A stretch of DNA of 64,000 nucleotides from Temnopleurus reevesii (lineage: Eukaryota > Echinodermata > Echinoidea > Temnopleuroida > Temnopleuridae). The notes below the pieces were generated by a model. The model was not told where the DNA came from, searched no databases, and saw nothing but the letters and a program-made list of their open reading frames with translations. The stretch covers positions 90,906-154,905 of the forward strand of contig BQKZ01000297.1 in assembly GCA_036244855.1 (NCBI GenBank), given 5' to 3'. Made by a program: the position numbers and the translations under genes. The first letter of the stretch is position 1, and each line of letters opens with the position of its first letter. Shown here piece after piece: positions 55,286-64,000 of this stretch.

Positions 55286-55710
55286 TAATTACCGACTCAC
55301 ACCTCTACGTTTTTAGCCTACATCGACCCAGCGTATTTGGAAATTAAAAACGCTTCCTTGACGCACAAAGACGCGGGTCATATGGTGTATTGACGCTCTG
55401 CGTACGCTCGTTGAGCGCAAGCCGAACGTCAGTCCATCGTCTGATCCGCGTATGCTGTACGTTCACCAAGATAAGAAAGACTTTAAAAACGACTTTACGT
55501 TCGACTGGTATCACTTCTTGCGCTAAATGCACGTAATAGTGTGAACCATTACGCGCAAGAAGGGACACCAGTCGAACGTAAAGTCATGCGTAAAGTCTTT
55601 CTTATCTTGGTGAAACACCTCCCAGGAAGCGTTTTTTAATTTTAATTAAATTTTAATAAAATGCTGGGTCGACACAGGCTAAAAATGCAATGGTGTGAGT
55701 TGGCATTAGG
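55286..55710. mobile_element. 425-bp palindromic element
   Basis: The outer ends CCTAATTACCGACTCACACC and GGTGTGAGTTGGCATTAGG pair. Next inward, GTTTTTAGCCTACATCGACC pairs with GGTCGACACAGGCTAAAAA, then AAAACGCTTCC with GGAAGCGTTTT. An inner perfect hairpin spans 55462-55614 (TTCACCAAGATAAGAAAGAC with its complement, then TTTACGTTCGACTGGT). It is related to the elements at 54648-55110. The very long stem could template double-stranded RNA. Confidence 0.8.
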
Positions 55711-55714
55711 TAGC

Positions 55715-56210
55715 GCATGTGGCCTTTAGTAGCGCATGTGGAGTATACCTTCATAATTGTATGCAGATAATTTCTACACAGCAAGATGATCTAAAGCATA
55801 GTATGCGTATAGGTTGATTCTTAGAAGGACGGGGTGCTTTTGAAAGATAAAAAAAGAAACGTTTATATATTCAAATAGCCTAGGTGGTATGTCTTGTTTC
55901 CCTTATAAAAGTTTTGATCTAGATATAACAATGTTATATGTTGTATATATCATGTACAACATGTATAACAAATTGGTAAAACGAAAATAATCTGACAATA
56001 TGCAAATTTGAATTTTGAAATTATGATTATTTGATTTTCACTGCATTGCCAATTTCATGTTATGTAATAATTTGATATATTAAAAACTGCTCAAACACTC
56101 CCCCCCCCTTACAGGAATAAAACATAATGTTACTTGTATATTGAATGTACGCTATTAGCGGATTAGGTTGCAAGATATTAGCTTACATGGAGTATAGATG
56201 TAACATCACA
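55715..56210. other. No supported feature
   Basis: This is AT-rich with a short C-run near 56100. No frame or repeat is supported. Confidence 0.4.
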
Positions 56211-56216
56211 ATATAA

Positions 56217-56377
56217 ACTATTTCCGTAAATTTAAGTGTCGTGGGACAAGAGATCCTCATGCCGTGTAATAAACTGTGCGGACACAACAATCACAAGTCG
56301 GTTACAATTTGAATAGCATTAAAAAGGAGCATTATATTGGCTTTCAACTTAATTTTACGGAAATATATTATATCGTG
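56217..56377 (-). mobile_element. MITE family F, copy 3 (inverted, diverged)
   Basis: CACAATATAAACTATTTCCG and CGGAAATATATTATATCGTG are the ends. CTGTGCGGACACAACAATCA in the interior is the complement of the conserved core in the other two copies. Confidence 0.75.
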
Positions 56378-56924
56378 CTAATTTAATTGTAAGACTTCTG
56401 TGCATTCTCTCTTTCTTATCATGTGTCATGGGTAATCTTCTTTCTGGAACCATAGACTGATAAAAGCTAAAAAAAAAAAACGCCAAGATTACAAATATCA
56501 CTACATTTGTAATAAACTCTAAATTTGGCAAACGTTTATCCAGCATTGGGCAACATACTTTACACAACAACTACGGTATTTGTTGGTTTTAAGTTAAAAA
56601 TTAAATAATAATACAAAGCCCGATTGAGGAATTTCTCCCCTATAAGAAGTATAAGGTCGTCTGGAAAAGGACCCCTGGTTCAATCCCTAATATGATTCAT
56701 ACGCTCCTGGAAAATATGAAAAGTGTTGTGAGAATATTAACCAATTTAGACTGGAATTTTCAGAAAAACGAAAGTTCACTGTCTTCTCAAGTTTAACGTC
56801 AGTGTTCAGTTGTGTCAATGGCAACTATTTGAAAGTGAGTGTGATGGTGATGATGGCGGAAGTATTGGGTCCGTTGCGCTGTATGTGGAGTTGACGATGA
56901 TAATGCTGATTTTTATTTCATACT

Positions 56925-57005
56925 TTACAAGGGTAGCCCATTCAATAACGTTTGGTCTTCCATGGGGCCCTGAAACAGATCTACAATATAAACATTTAAA
57001 AGAAA
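56925..57005 (-). mobile_element. Non-LTR retrotransposon 3' end, short fragment
   Basis: On the minus strand, CAGGGCCCCATGGAAGACC, AAACGTTATTGAATGGGCTA, CCCTTGTAAAGTATGAAATAAAAATC show the same core as at 41010, 50900 and 63870, ending in an AAATAAAAA tail. Confidence 0.65.
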
Positions 57006-57051
57006 TAAGGTAAAATGTAATACCGGCACAAATAAATATAACATTCGAAAT

Positions 57052-57195
57052 GATGATGAGGAGGAGGAGGAGGAGGAAGAGGAGGAGAAGGAGGAGGAGA
57101 AGGAGGAGGAGAAGGAGGAGGTTGAGGAGGAAGATGATGATGAGGATGATGATGATGGTGATGATGATCCTGGTGATAGTGATGGTGATGATGTT
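57052..57195. repeat. (GAG/GAT)n microsatellite
   Basis: GAGGAG and GAAGGA repeats pass into GATGATGAT. The minus Ser-repeat ORF is an artefact. Confidence 0.95.
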
Positions 57196-57234
57196 TGAGC
57201 TTTATAGCTAGCGTCGTTACTACTGTTCATATTG

Positions 57235-57372
57235 TTATTATTCTTTGTTGCCCACACAGATTTATCTGATCAGCTTATTGATTTTTACTTTGTACTGTCT
57301 TTTCCGCTCTGTTTACATTGTGATTTATCATGATTTGTCATCTAAGGAAAAATAAAACTTGAACTTGAACTG
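57235..57372 (+). mobile_element. Retroposon 3' tail with (TTGAAC)n
   Basis: CATTGTGATTTATCATGATT, then GGAAAAATAAAACTTGAAC, TTGAACTGAAC gives an AATAAA signal plus hexamer repeats, as in LINE- or SINE-type 3' ends. The 5' limit is uncertain. Confidence 0.5.
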
Positions 57373-57374
57373 AA

Positions 57375-57895
57375 CCAATTTACACGTAAAACGACGATAG
57401 TGTGTTGTCTTTGCTGTAACTCTTTTATTTCCAATACCTTGGGAATTGATGGGCCAGAGGATATTTTATCCAACAAAACATGTGAAGAATGTATCATTTA
57501 TTCAAAATTATTATTCCTCAAGAACAGGCACTTTTCAATGTTTCTAAAAATAATAACTTCAATAGAGAATACATATCTGTTGAGAAACTAACACATTTGG
57601 CTTGTATCTTATTCTGTTGCAATAGTGCATATTTTTGTTTTTTCTCGTGATCTTTAGATATAACATTATCATAGGGGAGTGTCAGATAAAAAAGATTTAA
57701 AATTGAACAGGAGGATAGAACATTTTTCATGATCATAGAGATTTTGTCGTGATATGAATATGTGCCTTTATTTTTATCCCACCCTTTGTGTCTTTCAATT
57801 GAAACCGAAAGTTTTAAGGAAGATCACGTCTGACTTTTAATTATCTCCCATGTTTTTAATCCATTTTGCCATATCTCCCTGTTTCCTCTTTCACA
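57375..57895. other. No supported feature
   Basis: The 63- and 72-codon ORFs on opposite strands overlap and show no motif. Confidence 0.4.
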
Positions 57896-57899
57896 TTTT

Positions 57900-58581
57900 A
57901 AAGCTCCAAATACACACACACTCACGCATTTGGTTACACACACACACACACATGTTTGTTATCTACTCATAAACTAATTTCGTCTTGTTTTTCCCTCCTT
58001 ATTCTCCACATTCTTATGTTCTTATGTTAACATGCAAACACACATACTAACACACATACACACACACATGCATAAACATACACACATATGTTTATTTCTC
58101 AGTCAATTTCTTTTATTCTACTCTTTCTTCTTTCATCAACATTTCTCGATGTTCTTTTCTCGCTTATACACATTTTATCTCCCCCCCCAAATCTCTCTCT
58201 CTCTCTCTCTCACTCATACACACATACACACATGGTCACATACACATAAACGTTATACTACCGTAAACTCTTTCCGTTAACTCTTTCCGTCTTGTTTTCA
58301 CTCCTCGTTCTTCTAATATCTCTATATTTTTCTTTTGTTAACATGGAAACACACGTGCACACGCACAAACACACACACACACACACATGTCCATAAATAT
58401 GCACATCCACACACATTTCTCTCTCACTACATTTTATTTTTCTCTTTTTTCTTCTTTCACCAACCTTTCTCGATATTCTTCTCTCACTATACGCACATAG
58501 ACGCCACACAAAAACATACACACATACGCACATAGTTCTCTTAACGTTCAATTTCCTACCTTCATCTCTATGTCTCTCTGT

Positions 58582-58635
<54 letters not shown>

Positions 58636-59100
58636 CCTCTCTCTCTTTCTCTTTCACCCACGCTTGCATAAATACACCCACATTTACTCATAAACACACA
58701 AAAACTCAGTTCCACTTTCCCTTTTTTTTCAAATTCTTCTCAGCTTCCCTCTCTACCCCCCTCTTTTTCTCTCGTCCACCCACACCCACACGCACACACC
58801 CGCACATTCCCCCTCTCCACTCTTTTTGTATCTACTCCCACTTTCTCTTCCCCTCCTCAGCTTCCCACCGGGCGCCTCACAATGATCTACATTTTTCCTG
58901 TCTTACTCTCCATCTCTTTCTATCTCTCTCACACACACAAATTCTCTCTCTCTCTCTCTCTATCTATCTCTCACCCCCCCCCACACACACTCATTTACCC
59001 CTCTTTGCTCTTATTGCATCTCCTCCCACTCCCTCTTCCCCTCCCGTCGTCCTACCTGGCGCCTCACAATGATCTACATTTTCCTGTCTCTTACTCAAGA
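57900..59100. repeat. CA/CT-rich low-complexity zone with two larger direct repeats
   Basis: (CA)n and (CT)n runs alternate. A ~300-bp unit recurs: CGTCTTGTTTTTCCCTCCT ... TTAACATGCAAACACAC from about 57979, and a diverged copy from about 58288. A second repeat, GGGCGCCTCACAATGATCTA, CATTTTTCCTGTC, lies at about 58868 and 59062 (spacing ~195 bp). Ser/His/Thr-rich ORFs are compositional. Confidence 0.85.
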
Positions 59101-59110
59101 TGCTGAAATA

Positions 59111-59620
59111 TGGTGGCCCCAGTCAATAACACGATTTAGTTGCTAAATTTGAGGATATGTTAATTTTTTATATATTAAAAAGAGATTGTCAAAAAAAGGG
59201 TATTGACCTCTTCAGGTTCGACACCGTTTTAAAAAGTGTCTTAAAATAAACGTCCTTTTCGATTGCACGACTTGACGCCAGAATATTATTGGGTTTTGAG
59301 TGTTTTTTTTAATATAAAAGACATTAAAGTCTACAAAATAAAAACGACGGTTTGTGGAAAATCTTTTCAATAAAAAAACGGTATGCCCCCTCATTTGATT
59401 TTCCCTTTTTGTCGACGTCGAAATTACTCGTCCTTTTCACAATATCACATATTTTTTAAAAGAATTTTGCATCTCTTCACAGAAGTTTTTGACATGTGCG
59501 TACTTTTTTCAGCAACCTAGTAATGAACAGGACGTTCGATGTAGAATGGACGTAAAGTCGTAAAAAACGTCAATATTTGCTGCAAAATAGTCTAAAAGAT
59601 TCGAGTTTTCTGGGCCACCA
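59111..59620. mobile_element. TA-flanked non-autonomous transposon, 510 bp
   Basis: TGGTGGCCCCAG and CTGGGCCACCA are inverted ends flanked by TA (59109-59110 and 59621-59622), the target of Tc1/mariner-type elements. The interior is AT-rich with stops in all frames. The 60-codon minus ORF is not a transposase. It could be an internally deleted derivative. No second copy is in the window. Confidence 0.65.
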
Positions 59621-59744
59621 TAGTTCAATAACGTGTACCAAACAGGTGACACGGCATCACCTATCCCCTCGTGGTCCTAAGTCCCTTCTTACGGGAAAGA
59701 CAGAAACAACATCATGATCTTCACGAGAATCAAGTCAATAATCA

Positions 59745-59890
59745 CTTTGAGCAAAAGGGACAAAACTTTGGACAAAGTAAATAACTTCCATTCATGCATT
59801 CACAATAGCTAGATGCACGAATTAGAAAACTTTCTCCCTTCCCTCTTGTTTCTGCGGAGAAATGTCCAACAGGTGTCACACTTGTTCAAT
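59745..59890. repeat. Dispersed repeat shared with 43430-43580
   Basis: The order of GGACAAA, TAACTTCCATTCAT, CAATAGCTAG, CTCCCTTCCCTCTTGTTTC, CGGAGAAATGTCC and a TGTCACA-like end matches the other copy. Confidence 0.6.
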
Positions 59891-59916
59891 GAAAACCGGT
59901 AAACAAGAAATCTGAA

Positions 59917-60071
59917 GCCATGTGCACAAAGTGGTCTCAGCTATCCACTTCGGTTAAGACGGCTTAACTTCTTGTGCCACCCTCTCAACATCGACACAAA
60001 CGTTGATACGTCTATGTAAACGTTTTAGCAAGAAAACTGTAGTCAAGACTATTTCATATAATTGGCCCCTG
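59917..60071. mobile_element. MITE family E, copy 5 (truncated centre)
   Basis: GCCATGTGCACAAAGTGGTC and ATATAATTGGCCCCTG are the ends. CTTGTGCCACCCTCTCAACA and CGACACAAACGTTGATACGT are conserved, but about 25 bp of the right arm are missing. Confidence 0.75.
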
Positions 60072-60469
60072 ATTTTATTTCATGAAGCTATATATTTGTT
60101 TTCCCATAAAGTAGACAAAATACATAACAATATATTATGAAAATATTCAGAAGTAACCTAAAACATATCTCTTTAAAAACAACGAATCTAGTGATAAACC
60201 CTAGTTCTTCTGACTTATTTCTCTTTTCTATGTTCAATGCGACTTTCGCATTATTGTGTTATGTGCTTTATACAAATCTTTCATTATTATTAATATACAA
60301 AACGATGGATAGCCCATTTAAGCCCATTTTAGCTATATTGTAAAAGCTTCAATGAATCTATTTCTTTTGTCCATTTCCATTGTACATTATGCTCACAGAG
60401 AATAATATGATATTTATTTGAGGGCAGAGGTATGAATATGATTGAACGGAAACCCAAGCAGGAGAGGGA

Positions 60470-60620
60470 TGGGAGGTTTGGCGCCAAATCTAAACGAGAT
60501 AATCTCCCGTTGTCATGGTGACCCTTCCCATCTCGGACGGATGCCGTCTGCGAGTCGTGGCCCGGTCGCACCAAAGAAACCCGCCGCGATCGAGTACATT
60601 GTCATGAACGGTGGAGAAGG
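60470..60620. promoter_or_regulatory. CpG-richer patch with a perfect E2F-type palindrome
   Basis: TTTGGCGCCAAA (60477-60488) matches the palindromic E2F consensus. GTTGTCATGGTGACC (60509-60523) resembles an RFX X-box with two mismatches. The next 90 bp (CGGACGGATGCCGTCTGCG, GGCCCGGTCGCACC, CCGCCGCGATCG) are the most CpG-dense text nearby. A 79-codon + ORF overlaps it without motif. It is a plausible promoter or enhancer, with no transcript evidence. Confidence 0.3.
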
Positions 60621-60689
60621 GATTTGTTGTGGGTCGGTTGGTCGATGTGACATAGGCATAAATGTTGTTTTTCTATTTTAACGCGCTGA

Positions 60690-61615
60690 AGATGAACTGG
60701 GGGCAAAAGAAAGACAAAGGTGTAATTCTTTAGAGAGTCTTACGCAAGATAAGATGAGAGAGAGAGAGAGAGCTTGTACATTAAAAATCTACATTATAAA
60801 AAATGTTTCATCTTATCTTTCGATGTTGTTGTTTTCAAAGCTATTTCATATTTCTTCTTATTTTGGGTTATTTATTCAGGATTCTTTATTTTCACAAAAA
60901 GTCTATTATTTTCATAAATGCATGTACATGTATAATTATGCACGATTTTAATTTTTATTTATCGAGGTAGATATCATATTTTTCACACTTTTTACAATCC
61001 TATCGATTTCATATTAAAAACAATGTATATGTAGCCTAGATGTAAATCACATGTAATTATAATATCACACAGCCAATAGAGGAAAATTAAGTGAAGAAAA
61101 AAAGAGTTATATATGTGTTGTGAAATCGAAATACACAAAAATATTTACTTTGCGTTTTTTTTCCCTTATCTTTTTCGATCACCATTTAAAGTTTTTAAAA
61201 TTTGGGGCATTTTAGAATACAGAAATAATTATCAATAAGGACTATTGGAAAAAGGCATACGAAATATCAAACAAAAAGATAATTTATTAGCACAAAATAC
61301 ATTATTCTCTACGTCTTAATGATTGAGCAAAAAGCCATCGTCCGCTTCGTTCAGGGGGCACGGCGAAGATCACTTGTTTTTCAACACTACCCGTAAAGCA
61401 GACAACAAAACATAAAAGGGAACAAATTTGTACCAACCTACCTCCCGCGGTTTCCCTTCAATGGGAAACAAAATGAGTGGTCGCTGGCAAAAGTTGGATT
61501 ATTTCAAAAATCTGTATTTCATTTGTTTGCAGACAATGCGGTCGGTCTTCTGAATAAGACCAATATATTTTACATCACCTATAAAAGGTAAATCAAGGGC
61601 AACAGATTATATTTG
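60690..61615. other. No supported feature
   Basis: A short (AG)n run lies at 60754-60771; the rest is AT-rich with no credible frame. Confidence 0.4.
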
Positions 61616-61619
61616 AATG

Positions 61620-61740
61620 TTTCAAATTTCAAATGCGTTTATTCAATTTCGTTAAGATACAACAATACAACACAAACAAAATAAGTACAATAAAATACAT
61701 ATAAACAATCAACAAGACAGTAAATTGAAGAGGAAAAAAG
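61620..61740 (-). mobile_element. Retroposon-like 3' end
   Basis: The minus strand reads TATTTTGTTTGTGTTGTATT, CTTAACGAAATTGAATAAAC, GCATTTGAAATTTGAAAC, that is, an AATAAA followed by a short repeated TTTGAAA tail. The upstream identity is unknown. Confidence 0.45.
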
Positions 61741-62309
61741 TAGAATGAAAGATTGAGTTTGTTGTTGTCCAGCCTTTTGAACGATGCTTTAATACCTCAA
61801 ATTCAGGTAACCCCGTCCATATACAAATGAAAACAATTATCAGTCGATCATATTTTTGTAATGAAAGGGCAGGAGAGCACCACGATTTTTTTTTATAATT
61901 TAAAAATAGTCGCGTTTCCGGTTTTCGAAAGCAGGGGATATTGTCAAGAGTAAAACCGACGGCTAATGTTGATTTTTGGATCATACTTCGCGATTTATGC
62001 AACTTTTTATGCGATTTTCGTATTCTAAAAAGATGGAGATATCAGTCCTGAGAGGGAATCATCTGAATGATGAATTGATTCTTTATTATACAATCATTTT
62101 TTATTTATCGTCTGACTTTCGCACACACTAACAGTGTGGGTACTTCTTCGGACCGATTGTGCCTGGTTTTGGTCAAATGTTGCGTTGATTTGATACCGTT
62201 CAGTAATTCAGTCAATATACATGTATATTCAGATTAAGGATTCGAGATTGTGGGCAATAATAATCTTTTCAATTTTCTAATGGTGTCGAATGTCATACAA
62301 GCTTGTGCT

Positions 62310-62395
62310 GCGGCATGGACTAATAATGTACTTGCCTGGTTAGAAATAAAGTGATTCTCATGGTCGTGGATTCGAGTCCCGAAATGGGGCGTTTT
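62310..62395 (+). mobile_element. Possible degraded tRNA-derived SINE head
   Basis: GATTCGAGTCC (62369-62379) is a near-consensus box B inside TCGTGGATTCGAGTCCCGA, much like the SINE at 52886. CGGCATGGACTAATAATGTA could be a decayed A box 45 bp upstream. The acceptor and anticodon arms do not fold properly. Confidence 0.4.
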
Positions 62396-62399
62396 TTTA

Positions 62400-63440
62400 A
62401 AAGATTACCCTCTCCTTTGTAATAGGCCACATACTTCCATAGTATTAATATCAATAAAAAGCACCTTCACCATTCCTAATAATTACCCCTAAAAGATCAT
62501 GATTTCACTGTTGCATTGATTTGCACATATCATCCTTACTCGTAAATGTGTGAGCACGGTCGTAAAAAACACCGGAACATATTTTTATAATAGATATATA
62601 TCATATTCCGTTCCACTTCCACTCCCATCCATCACCGCCTCTCTCTGTCTCCTTACACCAAAACCATCCATCTATCCATCATCGTGATAATTTATCCGAC
62701 CTTGAATATGAGTAGTTTTGTGTCGTTTACTCGGGAGTCCGTAACAAACAATCAAAGCAGACTTGGCAATAATATTCACCGGCGAGAAGTCATTGGAATT
62801 TCCTCCAAAGCTATGGGTGCAGTTACACATTGACATTGATAGCCAACGAATAACTAGCGTTGATTCTATTTGACGGTTCTTATGGACAGGGGGCATGTTT
62901 GGCCAACGCTTATATGTGCACGTTGGATTTGAAGTCTGAAAGAGAGGGGAGAGGCTCTACCAACTCCAAAATAATGCGCCCCTCCACCGAGGACGATTTG
63001 AAAAGCAAAATAAAAAATAGATAAATGACAAGTTTGTACACACTTTTCCCTCAGCAATGTTGCTCCTATTGAAGAGCTAACGAGAAAAAAAGTTAGCAAC
63101 TCAAATTTTGAGCCCTATAACCATTTCTGAGAATCTGACAAGCAAAAAACGGGAAAAATGATAATCAGCTAAAATATGCCCCCACACCCATCGCCAAATT
63201 TGAGCCCTTGTCTTACCAGGGGGGAGGGGGGGGGGGGCTAGAGCCTCCAAAGCCCCTCCCCATCCCCTTCCACACAGTGGACGCATGGCTAGCCTGTTCG
63301 TACGTTAATCGCAAGAAGAAAATATTCAACATCAGTCAAGGGTCTTTCTGCCTACAATGAGGCCACAACCGAAAATATGTGACTGACACTTTCTGACCAT
63401 GGTTTTTTTTTTTATCTCACAACTATCTTCTCACATAATT
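62400..63440. other. No supported gene
   Basis: Mixed composition, with a G-run at 63217-63237. Minus ORFs at 62672-62896, 62866-63099 and 63101-63286 overlap end to end but have no shared motif, splice signals or recognisable family. Confidence 0.35.
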
Positions 63441-63542
63441 GACTCGGTCAAATGCAGACCACCGGGGGGAAACGCCCGGTCTGGTCCGCCCACTCTAGCC
63501 GTGCATCCGTGGTCCGAATGACGTACAGTCGTCACGGGCAGC

Positions 63543-63833
63543 GGCTGCGCTGGCGAGCGGAACAAAACGAAATCGCCGATACATTGCCCATAAATGCTCG
63601 TCAGCGTAAATTTAATTTAATTCATGGTTCCTACACTAGACAGGTAAATTTGCAAGGGACACGCTGGACTAGAGCTTCATCAGAACAGCCGAATTGAGCA
63701 TCAGCCAAGTACATCCCTTCGAAATTCTGCACAAAGAAGGGACAACGAAGAGTTTACGCTGGCCATGCGATGACAAGCGGAACAAAACGAAATCGCCGAT
63801 ACATTGCCCATAAAGGCTCATCAGCGTAAATTT
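63543..63833. repeat. Direct repeat of ~75 bp, two copies 217 bp apart
   Basis: AGCGGAACAAAACGAAATCG, CCGATACATTGCCCATAAA, GCTCGTCAGCGTAAATTTAA occurs at about 63555-63615 and 63777-63837. In the second copy TTTACGCTGG upstream pairs with CAGCGTAAA downstream, enclosing the block as an ~80-bp stem-loop. The class is unknown. Confidence 0.8.
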
Positions 63834-63864
63834 AATATATGTTATGTTCCCCATCCTTAAACAA

Positions 63865-64000
63865 AAAGGATCCCATGGAAGACCAGTAGTGTCGTGCCTG
63901 GCACTGCTGAATGGGATTCCAGCCGATTTATATTTTTGTTTTATCATGTATATAATCAAGTATTTGTATAATTCATTTTGTTTGTATTTTTGTTTTGTTT
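63865..64000 (+). mobile_element. Non-LTR retrotransposon 3' end, runs off the window
   Basis: GGATCCCATGGAAGACCAG, TGCCTGGCACTGCTGAATGG, GATTCCAGCCGATTTATAT carries the core seen on the minus strand at 40985, 50733 and 56925. A TTTTGT-rich stretch follows to the window edge. Its coding part, if any, would lie to the left, but no reverse transcriptase frame is visible there. Confidence 0.6.

Noticed and set aside
1..64000. CRISPR arrays, operons, Shine-Dalgarno sites or phage genes
   Set aside because: No regularly spaced short direct repeats with unique spacers and no dense co-directional ORFs. The sequence has eukaryotic intergenic character.

Overview
The window looks like gene-poor, repeat-dense DNA from an invertebrate animal. 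It is AT-rich and contains spliceosomal-type sites, microsatellites, several families of short inverted-repeat transposons (MITEs), a tRNA-derived SINE, non-LTR retrotransposon 3' ends and many degenerate tandem arrays. There are assembly gaps at 5595-5933, 21506-21762, 38226-38389 and 48446-48494, and single Ns at 27147, 35399 and 51021. The repeat style suggests a marine deuterostome such as a sea urchin. That is an inference from general familiarity, not a proven assignment. I see no bacterial gene organisation, and nearly all long ORFs are chance frames, antisense shadows or low-complexity sequence.

Layout. 0-2.5 kb is a decayed tandem array of eight units split by a MITE. 2.5-8 kb holds three MITEs or transposon ends, a purine-rich tract and a second decayed array around the first gap. 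8-13.4 kb contains the best gene signal: a 3' terminal coding exon (11745-11878, + strand) with a strong splice acceptor. A compatible short exon lies at 11008-11041, and more speculative ones at 8271-8312 and 4949-4987. The end of the terminal exon is itself the first monomer of a 1.5-kb tandem array running to about 13.34 kb. 13.4-26 kb is mostly arrays, short palindromic elements and unannotated DNA, with coding-like patches near 18.2 and 25.6 kb.

26.9-27.45 kb holds a one-TM ORF present twice around a single N. One copy carries the end of a TTAA-targeting transposon just before its ATG and the other does not, which is best read as two haplotypes joined in series. 29.9-38 kb has a ~186-bp array, a 432-bp long palindrome and several MITEs. 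A ~1-kb block at 34.4-35.4 kb is repeated without visible change at 53.3-54.3 kb and ends at a single N. 38-51 kb is gaps, microsatellites, a 142-bp tandem repeat and MITEs. 51-56 kb is more GC-rich and holds large palindromic elements, a SINE and a TATA/E2F-like promoter candidate. 56-64 kb holds retrotransposon tails, a CA/CT-rich zone, a TA-flanked 510-bp element and an E2F-like palindrome, and ends inside a retrotransposon 3' end.

The genes do not form an operon or pathway. At most one multi-exon gene (ending at 11878) and a few isolated candidate exons can be argued for. None of the proteins could be named. The main biology visible is transposon and satellite turnover, including one apparently polymorphic insertion and one gene whose C-terminus is part of a tandem repeat.
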